Shown here one piece after another: positions 31,426 to 41,175 of a DNA stretch of 64,000 bases. The stretch lies in contig NZ_ACZP01000012.1 in assembly GCF_000176175.1 (NCBI RefSeq), forward strand, positions 186,001 through 250,000. Reading direction: 5' to 3'. Position numbers and translations under genes: made by a program. Within the stretch, counting starts at the first letter, position 1. The number at the start of each line of letters is the position of its first letter. This DNA is from Vibrio furnissii CIP 102972 (GTDB lineage: Bacteria > Pseudomonadota > Gammaproteobacteria > Enterobacterales > Vibrionaceae). The notes under the pieces were generated by a model, which was given only the letters and a program-made list of their open reading frames with translations, searched no databases and was not told where the DNA came from.

Positions 31426-31556
31426 GTGGCACAAAGGAATAGCGATCTTGTCCACAACTTAAGCGTATGGGTAGCAACTAAGCTATCTACCACAGGATTA
31501 GACTGCTACATTGAATTCAGGTCATTGATGTAACAAAAATAATATAGAGGTCGCTT

Positions 31557-31937
31557 ATGTTTCCACACCTCACGGGTTTAGGGATTACAGATCCAACGCA
31601 GATTGAACGCTATTCATTGCGTCAGGAAGCGCACAAAGATGTCTTAAAAATCTATTTCAAAAAGCAGAAAGGTGAACTGTTTGCCAAGAGTGTGAAGTTT
31701 AAATACCCAAGGCAAGTGAAGAATGTGTTGGTTGACAGTGGCAGTCATCAATACAAAGAGGTCACGGAAATCAATCGCAATCTGACGTTGATCATCGATG
31801 AGCTGAACAAAATCACCAAAAACGTGCAGATTTCTCAAGTCGATGTGAAGCAGAAAATCCTCAGCGACTTGCGCCATCTTGAAAAAGTGGTGGCGAGTAA
31901 AATCGCGGAAATTGAATCCGATCTCGAGAAGCTTTAA
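31557..31937 (+). CDS. yaeH: UPF0325/DUF3461 family protein (YaeH)
   Basis: The 126-residue acidic and lysine-rich protein matches the YaeH family by [31 protein letters not shown] and the C-terminal [23 protein letters not shown]. That last segment is a predicted coiled coil. The ATG has AGAGGT upstream. In E. coli yaeH also lies next to glnD. No molecular function is known. The gap from glnD (31426-31556) contains no clear hairpin, so co-transcription is possible. Confidence 0.9.
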   Translation: MFPHLTGLGITDPTQIERYSLRQEAHKDVLKIYFKKQKGELFAKSVKFKYPRQVKNVLVDSGSHQYKEVTEINRNLTLIIDELNKITKNVQISQVDVKQKILSDLRHLEKVVASKIAEIESDLEKL

Positions 31938-31952
31938 CTCCCGATTCAATTG

Positions 31953-31982
31953 AAAAAGGTTCCCCACGGGGAACCTTTTTTG
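31953..31982. terminator. Bidirectional terminator between yaeH and pgpA
   Basis: AAAAAGGTTCCCC at 31953-31965 pairs with GGGGAACCTTTTT at 31968-31980. T tracts flank it on both strands. It serves the convergent yaeH (plus) and pgpA (minus) genes. Confidence 0.9.
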
Positions 31983-32489
31983 TTAGCTGAGCCAGCCCGC
32001 CCAATGGCCGATGGCAGCGAGGACAATGGCAGACATCACACCTGCGACCAAATCATCAATCATGATGCCGAGCCCGCCGTGCACACGTTTATCGAGCCAG
32101 CCAATCGGCCACGGCTTCACCATGTCAAAAAAGCGGAACAGCACAAACCCCGTCACGACCCATTTCCAGTCAAAGACCGGCAGTTGCAACGCGGGCACAA
32201 TCAACATGGTGATCCAAAAGCCCGCGAATTCATCCCACACAATTGAACCGTGATCGTGCACTTGCATGTCATTCGAGGTGACCTGACAGATCTTAATGCC
32301 AATCAAGCTGGCCGCGATCACCACCACCACATAAGCCGTCAACGGCAAATGCGCCAACAGCAGATACACCGGCACAGAGGCGAGCGTGCCCATGGTGCCC
32401 GGCACAACCGGTGATAAGCCACTACCAAATCCAGTGGCCAACAGGTGCCATGGGTTGGTCATCGAGAGTCGAGATTTTGGATTGGTCAT
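31983..32489 (-). CDS. pgpA: Phosphatidylglycerophosphatase A
   Basis: This 168-residue membrane protein has the PgpA signature: LLATGFGSGLSPVVPGTMGTL split by its glycine-rich loop, DHGSIVWDEFAGFWITM with the metal-binding Asp-Glu, and VLFRFFDMVKPWPIGWLD. It dephosphorylates phosphatidylglycerol phosphate at the inner membrane. Its ATG overlaps the thiL stop by 4 bp (ATGA at 32486-32489), as in many proteobacterial nusB-thiL-pgpA groups. Confidence 0.96.
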   Translation of the reverse strand: MTNPKSRLSMTNPWHLLATGFGSGLSPVVPGTMGTLASVPVYLLLAHLPLTAYVVVVIAASLIGIKICQVTSNDMQVHDHGSIVWDEFAGFWITMLIVPALQLPVFDWKWVVTGFVLFRFFDMVKPWPIGWLDKRVHGGLGIMIDDLVAGVMSAIVLAAIGHWAGWLS

Positions 32490-33460
32490 ATCGTGTCCTT
32501 AAAGTGATCGTAACCGCGCAGATCCCAATCCAACGTTTCGCCTTGGTTATGTAGCTCAAACGTTCCCTGGGGCCGAATCTGACCAATGCAGGTGACCTTG
32601 GTTCCACAATGAGCCAATGCACTGTCGAGTGAGCCTTTGTTCTGCTCTGAGACGGTAAAGCACAGTTCATACTCTTCACCGCTGGTCAGCGCGTATTGTT
32701 GCGCAAGCTGAATGTGACCGGTGAACTGGCGCAGCGCTTGTGACATCGGCAACGCACTCACATCCAAACTCACACCCACCTGAGACTGATGCAGAATGTG
32801 GCCGAGATCTGAAATCAAGCCATCCGAAATATCGATCGCTGAAGAAGCCAAATTGAGCAAGGCCTGACCTGCGAGAATTCGAGGCGTGGACAAGTAATGG
32901 CGTTTTTCCAGCTCGTCTGCAAACGGCTCATGACGTTTGGCGTCATCGAGAATCACGTCCAGACCAGCTTTGCTATCTCCCAACTCACCCGTCACGTAGA
33001 CCCAATCCCCCACTTTGGCGGTACTACGCAGCAGCACTTTGTCTTGTGGCACAAAGCCTTGGACGGTCAACGTGATGCTGAGCGGGCCTTTGGTGGTATC
33101 GCCCCCAATGAGCTGAATGTTGTAATAATTGGCCAAGTCAAAGAAGGCGGTACAAAACGGTTCGAGCCAGGTTTCATCGATTTCAGGCAACGTCAGTGCC
33201 ATCGATACCCAAGCGGGCGTCGCGCCCATGGCGGCCAAGTCGCTGAGATTGGACACCAGCGCTTTGTGCGCGACCCAAGCAGGGTTGGCGTGAGGAAGAA
33301 AATGAATCCCCGCCACCATCGTGTCGGTGCTGATCGCGATGCGCACATTGTCGGGCGCTTTGACGACCGCGCAATCATCGCCCAAGGCAAGATGCACGTC
33401 TTTACGTTGTGGTTGGCGTGAAGAAAAGTATTTATCGATTAGGTTAAATTCACCAAACAT
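32486..33460 (-). CDS. thiL: Thiamine-monophosphate kinase
   Basis: The ATG at 33460 gives 324 residues (MFGEFNLIDKYF). An upstream TTG at 33472 is a weaker alternative. The PurM-like ATP-binding fold is shown by GDDCAVVKAPDN, SDLAAMGATPAW, LIGGDTTKGPLSITLT and AIDISDGLISDLGHIL. It phosphorylates thiamine monophosphate to the active cofactor TPP. It follows nusB after a terminator and is translationally coupled to pgpA. Confidence 0.97.
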   Translation of the reverse strand: MFGEFNLIDKYFSSRQPQRKDVHLALGDDCAVVKAPDNVRIAISTDTMVAGIHFLPHANPAWVAHKALVSNLSDLAAMGATPAWVSMALTLPEIDETWLEPFCTAFFDLANYYNIQLIGGDTTKGPLSITLTVQGFVPQDKVLLRSTAKVGDWVYVTGELGDSKAGLDVILDDAKRHEPFADELEKRHYLSTPRILAGQALLNLASSAIDISDGLISDLGHILHQSQVGVSLDVSALPMSQALRQFTGHIQLAQQYALTSGEEYELCFTVSEQNKGSLDSALAHCGTKVTCIGQIRPQGTFELHNQGETLDWDLRGYDHFKDTI

Positions 33461-33512
33461 CGGAAATTCCAAGTCTTTCTGAACAGAAAAGAGTGTAGCA
33501 GCGAAATAAAAA

Positions 33513-33532
33513 AGGTCAGCTGATGCTGACCT
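33513..33532 (-). terminator. Terminator between nusB and thiL
   Basis: AGGTCAGC at 33513-33520 pairs with GCTGACCT at 33525-33532 around a TGAT loop. The minus strand continues TTTTTTATT. It starts 18 bp after the nusB stop. Confidence 0.8.
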
Positions 33533-33549
33533 CTTTATTGTAAAGCGAA

Positions 33550-34020
33550 TTACGATTTTTTGCGTACATGAGGTGCGGCTTTATCCAGTACCCCGTTCAC
33601 AAATTTGTGGCTATCTTCTGCAGCGAAAACTTTAGCCAGTTCAATCGCTTCGTTAATCACAACTTTGTATGGTACGTCTTCACGACGTGTCATTTCGTAC
33701 ATCGCAAGACGAAGCAGAGCAAGCTCCATCATGTCGAGATCTTGCATTGGACGAGACACGAACGGACGTAATTTACTGTCTAGCTCTGTGTGGTTAAGCA
33801 CAACACCCGCTAAAAGATCACGGAAGTATGCAACGTCAGTCTCTGGAGCAGCAAGTGCTGGTTCAGACGCATGATGCTCTTCTTCATCATACTTACCACC
33901 GGATAAGAATTGCTCTTCAATAGTCGCAACATTATCTTTAGTAATTTGCCACGAATAAATAGCTTGTAGCGCAAATTGACGTGCATTACGACGTGCGGCT
34001 GGTTTCACACTGGCCCCCAT
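33550..34020 (-). CDS. nusB: Transcription antitermination protein NusB
   Basis: The 156-residue helical protein has the NusB hallmarks [17 protein letters not shown] at the N-terminus, [15 protein letters not shown] [18 protein letters not shown], and [13 protein letters not shown] [31 protein letters not shown] split in the middle of the protein. With NusE (S10) it binds boxA RNA for antitermination in rRNA operons. Its ATG overlaps the ribH stop by one base (TAATG). Confidence 0.97.
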   Translation of the reverse strand: MGASVKPAARRNARQFALQAIYSWQITKDNVATIEEQFLSGGKYDEEEHHASEPALAAPETDVAYFRDLLAGVVLNHTELDSKLRPFVSRPMQDLDMMELALLRLAMYEMTRREDVPYKVVINEAIELAKVFAAEDSHKFVNGVLDKAAPHVRKKS

Positions 34021-34490
34021 TAGGAATCAATTTCAGAAAGAACGTTAATCATCTCAAGTGCGCTCAGTGCAGCTTCTGCACCTTTATTACCAGCCTTGGT
34101 TCCTGCGCGTTCAATAGCTTGATCGATTGTATCGACAGTCAGAACACCAAATGCCACTGGAATACTGAATTCCATCGACACTTGTGCCAGACCTTTATTC
34201 ATTTCACTACAAACATAGTCAAAGTGAGGCGTACCACCACGGATTACTGAACCTAGCGACACGATCGCGTCGAATTTACCGGTTTTCGCAACACGTTGTG
34301 CAGTTAGCGGCAGCTCGACTGCACCTGGGCAACGAACGACAGTAATGTTCTCGTCGCTAACTTGGCCGTGACGTTTCAGAGTGTCGATGGCACCAGACAG
34401 CAGACTTTCGTTAATAAAACTGTTGAAACGAGAAATCACAATCGCAACTTTTGCATTTGGTGCTGGGAAACCACCTTCGATCACTTTCAT
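34020..34490 (-). CDS. ribH: 6,7-dimethyl-8-ribityllumazine synthase
   Basis: The start is the ATG at 34490, giving the normal 156 residues beginning [20 protein letters not shown]. An upstream in-frame extension to 34592 is intergenic sequence. The substrate-binding segments [35 protein letters not shown] and [19 protein letters not shown] are intact. It condenses the RibB product with the pyrimidine from RibD as a 60-mer or pentamer. It follows ribBX after 192 bp that contain a hairpin but no FMN riboswitch. Confidence 0.97.
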   Translation of the reverse strand: MKVIEGGFPAPNAKVAIVISRFNSFINESLLSGAIDTLKRHGQVSDENITVVRCPGAVELPLTAQRVAKTGKFDAIVSLGSVIRGGTPHFDYVCSEMNKGLAQVSMEFSIPVAFGVLTVDTIDQAIERAGTKAGNKGAEAALSALEMINVLSEIDS

Positions 34491-34650
34491 AAGCTTTCCT
34501 TTAACTCTGTTCATCAAGTGAGAATCGCCGGATTCTAGCACAAATTTGTGAGCGATATCTAATGGTAATTTGACACGCGATATGCCGAGCAACGAACGGC
34601 ACCACCTGAGAACGGGATTGAATCTGAATTATTAATAAAGCACAGCGACT

Positions 34651-34670
34651 TGCCGCTCATGCGAGCGGCA
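34651..34670 (-). repeat. Hairpin between ribBX and ribH
   Basis: TGCCGCTC at 34651-34658 pairs with GAGCGGCA at 34663-34670 around ATGC. It lies 13 bp past the ribBX stop. The minus strand lacks an immediate T tract, so it is a weak terminator or an RNA-stability element, not a clear end of transcription. Confidence 0.5.
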
Positions 34671-34682
34671 GCCTGTTTCGAG

Positions 34683-35792
34683 TTATTCGCAGACGTATTC
34701 GACCACATTGAGGCCGAAACCGCCCAGCGCATGATATTTCTTGTTCGCTGATGACAGCAAACGCATGTCACTGATGCCCAGATCCGCCAGAATTTGCGAA
34801 CCAACCCCGACGCGGCGGGATGTACCTTGCTTTTTCGCAAGCGTTGGTGCATCGCCTTTGTCTTGTTGTTCAAACATTTTCACGCGATGCAGCAGCAGTT
34901 CAGAGGACTCTTCATTGCCCAGAATCACCAGCACGCCCCCTTCTTGCCCAATGCGTTGCATCGCTTTGTCGAGCGTCCAACTGCGTTCCGCGTTGCGGTC
35001 GCTGCGCAGCAAATCGGTAAAGGTGTCTTGCAGATGCACACGCACCAGCGGCACTTGATCGGTGGCGGTCTCTTTTTTCAGCGCAAAGTGAATCTGATTA
35101 TCGATCACATCGCGGAACGTCACCAAGTCAAACTCACCGTATTCCGTCGGCAATTTGCACTGCGCTACACGTTCAATGGTGGTTTCGGTGTTGTTGCGGT
35201 ATTCAATCAAATCAGCAATGGTGCCCAGTTTGATATCGTGTTTTTCCGCAAACAGTTCCAGATCCGGACGACGCGCCATGGTGCCATCTTCATTGAGGAT
35301 CTCAACAATCACCGACGCTGGCTCCAACCCCGCCAAACGCGCCAAGTCACAACCTGCTTCGGTGTGTCCTGCGCGGATCAGCACGCCGCCGTCTTGCGCG
35401 GCCAACGGAAAAATGTGGCCCGGTTGAACCAGATCCGACGCTTTGGCATCTTTCGCCACAGCCGCTTGCACGGTGCGCGCACGGTCAGCCGCTGAAATGC
35501 CGGTGGTCACGCCTTCTGCCGCTTCAATCGACACCGTGAAGTTGGTGGTGTATTGCGCATTGTTGTCCTGCACCATCGGAGGCAGGCCCAAACTATGGCA
35601 ACGCGCTTTGGTCATGGTGAGACAAATCAAACCACGACCATGAGTCGCCATAAAGTTAATCGCTGCCGGCGTAATATGCTCGGCCGCCATGATCAGGTCG
35701 CCTTCGTTTTCACGGTCTTCATCATCCATCAGAATGACCATTTTACCCAGGCGAATATCGTCGATAATTTCTTGAGGCGTACTAATTGGCAT
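34683..35792 (-). CDS. ribB: 3,4-dihydroxy-2-butanone 4-phosphate synthase fused to an inactive-looking GTP cyclohydrolase II domain (RibBX type)
   Basis: Residues 1-205 are a complete RibB domain: [12 protein letters not shown] for metal and substrate binding, [10 protein letters not shown], and [16 protein letters not shown]. It converts ribulose 5-phosphate to the four-carbon unit of riboflavin. Residues about 206-369 align in layout with GTP cyclohydrolase II, but the three zinc-binding cysteines normally found in a CxxxxxxxxxxCDC pattern are absent (the region reads [11 protein letters not shown]). The C-terminal half therefore probably lacks cyclohydrolase activity, as described for RibBX proteins, and a separate ribA is expected elsewhere. 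Confidence 0.92.
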   Translation of the reverse strand: MPISTPQEIIDDIRLGKMVILMDDEDRENEGDLIMAAEHITPAAINFMATHGRGLICLTMTKARCHSLGLPPMVQDNNAQYTTNFTVSIEAAEGVTTGISAADRARTVQAAVAKDAKASDLVQPGHIFPLAAQDGGVLIRAGHTEAGCDLARLAGLEPASVIVEILNEDGTMARRPDLELFAEKHDIKLGTIADLIEYRNNTETTIERVAQCKLPTEYGEFDLVTFRDVIDNQIHFALKKETATDQVPLVRVHLQDTFTDLLRSDRNAERSWTLDKAMQRIGQEGGVLVILGNEESSELLLHRVKMFEQQDKGDAPTLAKKQGTSRRVGVGSQILADLGISDMRLLSSANKKYHALGGFGLNVVEYVCE

Positions 35793-35833
35793 GATTCTCG
35801 TCCTATTGTCAGGTGCGCAATCGGAAACCCGAA

Positions 35834-36490
35834 TTACGCGAAACCATTTTGTTGTAAGAATTCCATTGTAATGCGCGATTCTGCTGGCTGTTCTTCACGG
35901 CCGCCATGCAGCAAACGCTCCAGATAGCGAGCAAGAACATCCACTTCCAGATTCACTTTACGACCGACCTGGAAGTGATCAATCGTGGTCTCTTGCGTGG
36001 TGTGTGGCACGATGGTCAGCTTGAACGCATTTTTGCGTAAGTCATTGACCGTCAGGCTGATGCCATCCACCGTCATCGACCCTTTCTCCGCGACGTATTT
36101 GCTCAGCTCCGCGGGCATGGCAACCCAAAATTCAATGGCGCGGCCGACTCGGTTGCGCTCAACGATTTCGCCCACCCCATCCACGTGACCCGACACAATG
36201 TGACCACCAAAACGCGTGGTCGGTAACATCGCTTTTTCTAGGTTCACTTTATCGCCCACTTTGTAGTCAGCAAAGCCGGATTTTTTCAGTGTTTCCAGCG
36301 ATAAATCAGCGCTATAGCTGTGCGAGTCAAACGCCACGACGGTCAAACACACGCCGTTGGTCGCAATGCTGTCACCCAGTTTGACATCGCTCATATCCAG
36401 TTTGCCCGCATTCACCGAGATGGTGATGTCTTCGCCTTTGGGCGTAATCGCAGTCAGCGTACCAACTGCTTCGACAATTCCAGTAAACAT
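35834..36490 (-). CDS. ribE: Riboflavin synthase alpha chain
   Basis: The 218-residue protein shows the internal duplication of riboflavin synthase. The N-terminal barrel starts [12 protein letters not shown] and has [13 protein letters not shown]. The second barrel has [18 protein letters not shown] and [14 protein letters not shown]. It dismutates two lumazine molecules to riboflavin and the pyrimidine precursor. It lies 2 bp from ribD in the ribD-ribE-ribBX-ribH order. Gene naming varies, and ribC is used in some genomes. Confidence 0.97.
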   Translation of the reverse strand: MFTGIVEAVGTLTAITPKGEDITISVNAGKLDMSDVKLGDSIATNGVCLTVVAFDSHSYSADLSLETLKKSGFADYKVGDKVNLEKAMLPTTRFGGHIVSGHVDGVGEIVERNRVGRAIEFWVAMPAELSKYVAEKGSMTVDGISLTVNDLRKNAFKLTIVPHTTQETTIDHFQVGRKVNLEVDVLARYLERLLHGGREEQPAESRITMEFLQQNGFA

Positions 36491-36492
36491 AA

Positions 36493-37602
36493 TCAGTTAT
36501 CTTTCCGTTCAAGCGTCGCCACGACGCGAATATCCGGGCCGACCATTCGGCAATCTTGAATGTTCAACGCCAAAACCTGCTGCATATCCGTCAGTCCCAA
36601 CGCCCCAAACAGGCCGCGTCCGTCGCTGCCCATGATTTTGGGTGCCAGGTACACAACCAGTTCATCCACCAAGTCTTGTTCCAGCAGCGATTTCGCCAAA
36701 GTGGCGCCGGCTTCGACCCAAATATGGTTGATATTGTGGTGTTTGGCTAACGCTCCCAAGACTTCGCGCAAATTCAACTGGCCATGTTCATCAAGCGCAA
36801 CACACACATCGGCATCCTGATTCGCCACACGGAGCACAGCACTGTCCGTTGCATACAGGGCCAGTTCGCGGTGCAATTGATGCTGACGATCGAGAATGGC
36901 GCGCACCGGTTGGCGCAGATGTTGTTCAGCGTATGTTGCTTGAACATGTGCAGGTAAGTCCTGCCAACGCACCGTCAAAGAGGCGTTGTCGGCTAACACG
37001 GTTTGGCTGGTTGATAGCACCGCGCCAGCTTGCGCGCGATAAGCCTGCACATCTTGGCGCGCCTGTGGTGATGTAATCCATTGGCTGCGACCATTGGCCA
37101 ATGCCGTTTGACCATCAAGACTTGCCGCCATTTTCAGTTGCACCCATGGCATGCCGGTTTTCATGCGTTTGATAAACGCCGGATTCAGTGCCAGCGCATC
37201 AGCTTCCAATAAACCAACCTGCACCTCAATGCCCGCTTCGCGCAGCATGTCAATGCCCCGCCCGGCCACCTGCGGATTTGGGTCTTGCATCGCGCAGATC
37301 ACGCGCGCGACACCGGCTTTAATCAAGCCTTCAGCACACGGCGGGGTACGCCCGTAATGAGAGCACGGCTCAAGCGTCACATATGCGGTGGCGCCCACCG
37401 ATTGCTCGCCCGCCATACGTAAGGCATGTACTTCTGCATGCGGTTCGCCAGCGCGAAAGTGAAACCCTTCCCCGACAATGGACTCGCCTTGCGTGATCAC
37501 GCAACCGACATTGGGATTGGGGGCAGTGGTAAAACGTCCACGCTGCGCCAGTTTGATCGCACGGGACATCATTTGATAATCAAAAGAGGTAAATGTAGGC
37601 AT
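36493..37602 (-). CDS. ribD: Bifunctional diaminohydroxyphosphoribosylaminopyrimidine deaminase/reductase
   Basis: The start is taken as the ATG at 37602 (369 residues, MPTFTSFDYQMMSRAI). The longer frame would run into nrdR. The N-terminal zinc deaminase has HAEVHALRMAG and TLEPCSHYGRTPPCAEGLIKAG split at its PCxxxxxxPPC site. The C-terminal reductase domain starts near KMAASLDGQTALANG and ends with VDELVVYLAPKIMG. It carries out steps two and three of riboflavin synthesis. It starts 13 bp after nrdR. Confidence 0.96.
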   Translation of the reverse strand: MPTFTSFDYQMMSRAIKLAQRGRFTTAPNPNVGCVITQGESIVGEGFHFRAGEPHAEVHALRMAGEQSVGATAYVTLEPCSHYGRTPPCAEGLIKAGVARVICAMQDPNPQVAGRGIDMLREAGIEVQVGLLEADALALNPAFIKRMKTGMPWVQLKMAASLDGQTALANGRSQWITSPQARQDVQAYRAQAGAVLSTSQTVLADNASLTVRWQDLPAHVQATYAEQHLRQPVRAILDRQHQLHRELALYATDSAVLRVANQDADVCVALDEHGQLNLREVLGALAKHHNINHIWVEAGATLAKSLLEQDLVDELVVYLAPKIMGSDGRGLFGALGLTDMQQVLALNIQDCRMVGPDIRVVATLERKDN

Positions 37603-37615
37603 AGTCTGGAAATGC

Positions 37616-38065
37616 TCAGTCTTCGAGTTTAGCAATCTCTTCGCCAAATTCCCGCACATCTTCAAAGCTGCGGTACACCGAGGCGAAACGAATATAAGCG
37701 ACTTTATCCAACTCTTTGAGCTGTTCCATCACTAAATTACCGATCAATTTGCTTGGGACTTCACGTTCCCCCGTCGCACGCAACTTCGATTTGATGGTAC
37801 TGATTGCCAATTCAATGGCATCGGCACTGACTGGGCGCTTCTCTAGTGCGCGTTGCAACCCACCCACCATTTTGTCTTCATCAAACGGTTCACGGTTGCC
37901 ATTGGATTTGATCACCCGAGGCATCACCAGTTCGGCGGTCTCAAAGGTGGTAAAGCGCTCATTACAAGCCAGACATTGGCGGCGGCGGCGCACTTGATGG
38001 CCATCGGCTACCAAACGTGAGTCGATCACTTTTGTATCGTTCTCAGAACAAAAAGGACAATGCAT
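37616..38065 (-). CDS. nrdR: Transcriptional repressor NrdR
   Basis: The 149-residue protein opens with a zinc ribbon (MHCPFC and later CLACNERF supply the four cysteines). An ATP-cone domain follows ([20 protein letters not shown]). It represses ribonucleotide reductase operons by sensing dATP and ATP. No NrdR box is expected here because the targets lie elsewhere. It heads the rib-nusB-thiL-pgpA group. Confidence 0.98.
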   Translation of the reverse strand: MHCPFCSENDTKVIDSRLVADGHQVRRRRQCLACNERFTTFETAELVMPRVIKSNGNREPFDEDKMVGGLQRALEKRPVSADAIELAISTIKSKLRATGEREVPSKLIGNLVMEQLKELDKVAYIRFASVYRSFEDVREFGEEIAKLED

Positions 38066-38120
38066 ATCACCTCCATAACAAGGCTTTCAGTGTACCGGAA
38101 TTAGTTTGGCGAAGAAAAGG

Positions 38121-38144
38121 AAAAGGGGCGAAATCGCCCCTTTT
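38121..38144 (-). terminator. Terminator after proA
   Basis: AAAAGGGGCG at 38121-38130 pairs with CGCCCCTTTT at 38135-38144 around AAAT. It follows the proA stop by 23 bp and precedes nrdR on the same strand. Confidence 0.85.
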
Positions 38145-38167
38145 GTCTACAACTTACGCTTATTTTG

Positions 38168-39418
38168 TTAACTACGTGACAAGTAGTTCGCTTTGCCCAC
38201 CCACTTGTAGCTGGTGAGCTCTTCCAAGCCCATTGGACCGCGCGCGTGCAGTTTCTGAGTGGAGACCGCCACTTCCGCGCCCAACCCAAATTGCGCACCA
38301 TCCGTAAAGCGGGTTGACGCATTGACATACACCGCAGCCGAACCCGCAGCATTGATGAACAGCTCCGCGTTGCACAAGCTGTTGGTCATGATGGCATCCG
38401 AGTGGCTCGCGTTGTGCTCACGCATGTGATCAATCGCTTCATGAACATCTCGCACCACTTTCACGCCCAGTGTGTAGCTCAGCCATTCGGTGTCAAAATC
38501 GCCCGCTTGCGCGTCACGAAGCTGTGTTGCCGAACTCATCAGCGCTTTGGCTTTGGGTTCCGCGACAAACGTCACTTTGTCATTCAGTTTTGCAACCAGT
38601 TTTTCCAGCAGAGGCTGCGCAATGGCTTCATGCACCAGTAAGGTATCAAGCGAGTTACACGCTGATGGACGCTGCACTTTGGCGTTTTCAATCACATCCA
38701 CCGATTTATCCAAATCGGCACTGTCATCGACAAAAATATGGCTGATACCAAACCCGCCAATGATGACCGGAATCGTACTGTTTTCTTTACACATTTTGTG
38801 CAAGCCCGCGCCGCCACGCGGAATAATCATGTCCACGTAATCGTCAAGTTTGAGCAGTTGAGTCACCAGTTCACGGTCTGGTTTTTCAATGTATTGCACA
38901 GAAGCAGCAGGCAGCTGCGCTTTTTCCAGCGCAGACTGAATCACTTTGACCAGCTCCACATTGGAGAAAAACGTCTCTTTGCCGCCACGCAGAATCGAGG
39001 CGTTACCGGTCTTTAGACACAGCGCAGCGATATCGATGGTCACATTCGGGCGCGCTTCATAAATCACCCCGACGACGCCCAGAGGCACGCGACGACGCGA
39101 CAACGACATGCCATTTTCGAGCACTTTGCTGTCGATTTCGCTGCCCACCGGATCATGAAGGCTGATCACGTTACGCACGTCATTGGCAATCGCATTCAGG
39201 CGCGATTCATTCAGCAGCAAGCGATCCAACAGCGCATCACTTAAACCTGCATCGCGGCCCAATTGGATATCTTTGGCATTGGCCGCGAGAATTTGCGCCG
39301 CATTGGCTTCCAGTTCATCAGCAATGATGGCCAGTGCCTGATTTTTTTGTGCCGTCGAGGCGGTGGCGAGTTGAAACGACGCGTCTTTGGCCGCTTTCCC
39401 CATGAGTGTTAAGTCCAC
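38168..39418 (-). CDS. proA: Gamma-glutamyl phosphate reductase
   Basis: The 416-residue aldehyde-dehydrogenase-fold enzyme starts with a GTG at 39418 (reading [15 protein letters not shown]), with GGGAGAG upstream. The catalytic cysteine is in [44 protein letters not shown] and the C-terminal [15 protein letters not shown] confirm the family. It reduces glutamyl phosphate to the semialdehyde in proline synthesis. It lies 11 bp after proB, forming the proBA operon. Confidence 0.97.
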   Translation of the reverse strand: MDLTLMGKAAKDASFQLATASTAQKNQALAIIADELEANAAQILAANAKDIQLGRDAGLSDALLDRLLLNESRLNAIANDVRNVISLHDPVGSEIDSKVLENGMSLSRRRVPLGVVGVIYEARPNVTIDIAALCLKTGNASILRGGKETFFSNVELVKVIQSALEKAQLPAASVQYIEKPDRELVTQLLKLDDYVDMIIPRGGAGLHKMCKENSTIPVIIGGFGISHIFVDDSADLDKSVDVIENAKVQRPSACNSLDTLLVHEAIAQPLLEKLVAKLNDKVTFVAEPKAKALMSSATQLRDAQAGDFDTEWLSYTLGVKVVRDVHEAIDHMREHNASHSDAIMTNSLCNAELFINAAGSAAVYVNASTRFTDGAQFGLGAEVAVSTQKLHARGPMGLEELTSYKWVGKANYLSRS

Positions 39419-39429
39419 TGTCTCTCTCC

Positions 39430-40563
39430 CTATTCCTGAATCACGACCATGTCGTCGCGGTGAATCACTTCTGAGCCATAATCATAGCCGAGTGTTTCGA
39501 TAATCATTTTACTGTGTTTGCCGGCAATTTTTGCCATGTCGCGGCTGGAGTATTTCGCGATGCCACGCGCCACCAAATGGCCATGGCCGTTGGTCACCCG
39601 TACCACTTCGCCACGCGAGAATTCACCTTGAACGCGCACCACACCTTTCGCCAGCAAGCTGCTGCCTTTGTTCAAGACTGCGCGCACTGCGCCATCATCG
39701 ATGAAGATGTCACCGGATGCAGCTGGCCCAGCCAAAATCCAGCGTTTGCGGTTTTCGAGCGCTTCTTCCAACGGTAGGAAGCGCGTACCTTGCGGCGCGT
39801 CGCTCAGGGAATCGAAAATGACGTTCGGCGCACGACCAGCCGCAATAATCACCTCAATGCCCGCACGGCGAGCAATATCTGCCGCTTGCAGTTTGGTCGC
39901 CATACCGCCAGTGCCCAAGGTGGTGCCACTGCCGCCTGCGATTTTACGCAGCGTGTCGTCAATGGTTTTGACTTCTTTGATCAGCTCGGCATTGGGGTCT
40001 TTGCGCGGGTCGGCGGTGAATAGCCCTTTTTGGTCAGTCAGCAGCAGCAATTTATCAGCGCCGCACAAAATACCGACCAACGCTGACAGGTTGTCGTTAT
40101 CGCCCACTTTGATTTCGTTGGTCGCCACCGCATCGTTTTCGTTGACGATCGGAATGATGTCGTGGGCCACCAACGCGTTGATGGTGTCACGAGCGTTGAG
40201 GAAACGTTCACGGTCGTCAAGATCGGCACGCGTCAGCAGAATCTGGCCGATTTTGATGCCATAAATCGAAAATAGAGATTCCCAAGCTTGAATCAACTGA
40301 CTCTGTCCCACCGCGGCCAGCAACTGTTTGCTTGAGATCGCGTTGGGCAGTGCGGGGTAACCAAGATGTTCACGGCCTGCTGCAATTGCACCAGACGACA
40401 CGATCACGACTGAGTGACCTTGTTTTTTCAGTTCAGCACATTGACGCGCCAATTCGACCATATGCGCACGGTCGAGCGCCAACGTACCACCGGTCAGAAC
40501 ACTGGTTCCTAGTTTCACGATGACAGTTTGTGAAACATTTCCGCTTTGATGATTCGTTTTCAT
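39430..40563 (-). CDS. proB: Glutamate 5-kinase
   Basis: The ATG at 40563 gives 377 residues ([12 protein letters not shown]), with GAAGAAA upstream. The amino-acid-kinase domain includes [57 protein letters not shown] and [17 protein letters not shown]-terminal PUA domain spans about residues 285-367. The enzyme is feedback-inhibited by proline in this family. A TTGATT-17-TAAATG promoter lies at 40585-40613. Confidence 0.97.
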   Translation of the reverse strand: MKTNHQSGNVSQTVIVKLGTSVLTGGTLALDRAHMVELARQCAELKKQGHSVVIVSSGAIAAGREHLGYPALPNAISSKQLLAAVGQSQLIQAWESLFSIYGIKIGQILLTRADLDDRERFLNARDTINALVAHDIIPIVNENDAVATNEIKVGDNDNLSALVGILCGADKLLLLTDQKGLFTADPRKDPNAELIKEVKTIDDTLRKIAGGSGTTLGTGGMATKLQAADIARRAGIEVIIAAGRAPNVIFDSLSDAPQGTRFLPLEEALENRKRWILAGPAASGDIFIDDGAVRAVLNKGSSLLAKGVVRVQGEFSRGEVVRVTNGHGHLVARGIAKYSSRDMAKIAGKHSKMIIETLGYDYGSEVIHRDDMVVIQE

Positions 40564-40584
40564 GATTTCTTCTGTAATGAAAAA

Positions 40585-40613
40585 CATTTAAGAGAAGATG
40601 TTTTAGCAATCAA
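40585..40613 (-). promoter_or_regulatory. Predicted promoter of proBA
   Basis: On the minus strand a -35 TTGATT (40608-40613) and a -10 TAAATG (40585-40590) are spaced by 17 bp, 22 bp upstream of proB and immediately downstream of the crl terminator. Confidence 0.45.
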
Positions 40614-40632
40614 CAGCGGAATGCACAAGCAG

Positions 40633-40656
40633 AAAAGGTGCTAAAAAGCACCTTTT
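40633..40656 (-). terminator. Terminator after crl
   Basis: AAAAGGTGCT at 40633-40642 pairs with AGCACCTTTT at 40647-40656 around AAAA. It lies 30 bp after the crl stop. Confidence 0.85.
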
Positions 40657-40685
40657 TGATTGACAGATATGTCAGACGGGTAAAA

Positions 40686-41075
40686 CTAAACGAATTCAGT
40701 TGATTGCTCATGCAAAGATAGCGTGAGCGCGAAACGTTCTTGTAACGTTTTCTCTAACTTTTGATGAAAGTCTTCCTGCGTGCGATTCACCTCTGGCAAT
40801 GCCGTTTTCGGCACCGCATCGGCGTGCCATTCACCCGCCAGATTGTAACGCCCGATATGATATTTCGCTTCAAACCCGTCGGACGTTGGGCTCAGTTCCA
40901 TCCACCACCCCCAAAATTCACGTTTCTCTGGGGACTTTTTATCGTTGACACAAAACGCTAAACAATCAAACAGATAGAAACCATCTTTGCACTGTCCTTC
41001 GCGCAAATAAGGACCAATGGCTTTCAGTGCCGCCAACAAACGATAATGGGTCGGACTCTTCGTCACCTCTGACAT
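40686..41075 (-). CDS. crl: Sigma factor-binding protein Crl
   Basis: The ATG at 41075 (MSEVTKSPTHYRLL, 129 residues) is preceded by CGGAGAG. A further in-frame start at 41093 is less likely. The core GPYLREGQCKDGFYLFDCLAFCVN and the diagnostic aromatic cluster FWGWWMELSP identify Crl, given here in two parts. Crl binds RpoS and promotes its association with core RNA polymerase. It lies between frsA and proB as in E. coli, where only phoE intervenes. The upstream region is very AT-rich with a TATAAT at 41122-41127. Confidence 0.93.
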   Translation of the reverse strand: MSEVTKSPTHYRLLAALKAIGPYLREGQCKDGFYLFDCLAFCVNDKKSPEKREFWGWWMELSPTSDGFEAKYHIGRYNLAGEWHADAVPKTALPEVNRTQEDFHQKLEKTLQERFALTLSLHEQSTEFV

Positions 41076-41121
41076 ATTGACTCTCCGTTGCAATGTTAAG
41101 AATGACCTTTAATATTTGATA

Positions 41122-41127
41122 ATTATA
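41122..41127 (-). promoter_or_regulatory. Predicted -10 element of crl
   Basis: The minus strand reads TATAAT, 46 bp upstream of the crl start, in a roughly 60-bp stretch of nearly pure A and T. The -35 box is not obvious. Confidence 0.35.
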
Positions 41128-41175
41128 TATTTAAGCAATATATATTCATCACTCTTAACTAATTTAGGGCAAAAG

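Noticed and set aside
34491..34682. FMN riboswitch in the rib cluster
   Set aside because: The gap holds only an 8-bp hairpin. None of the conserved FMN aptamer segments was seen here or upstream of ribBX, ribE or ribD.
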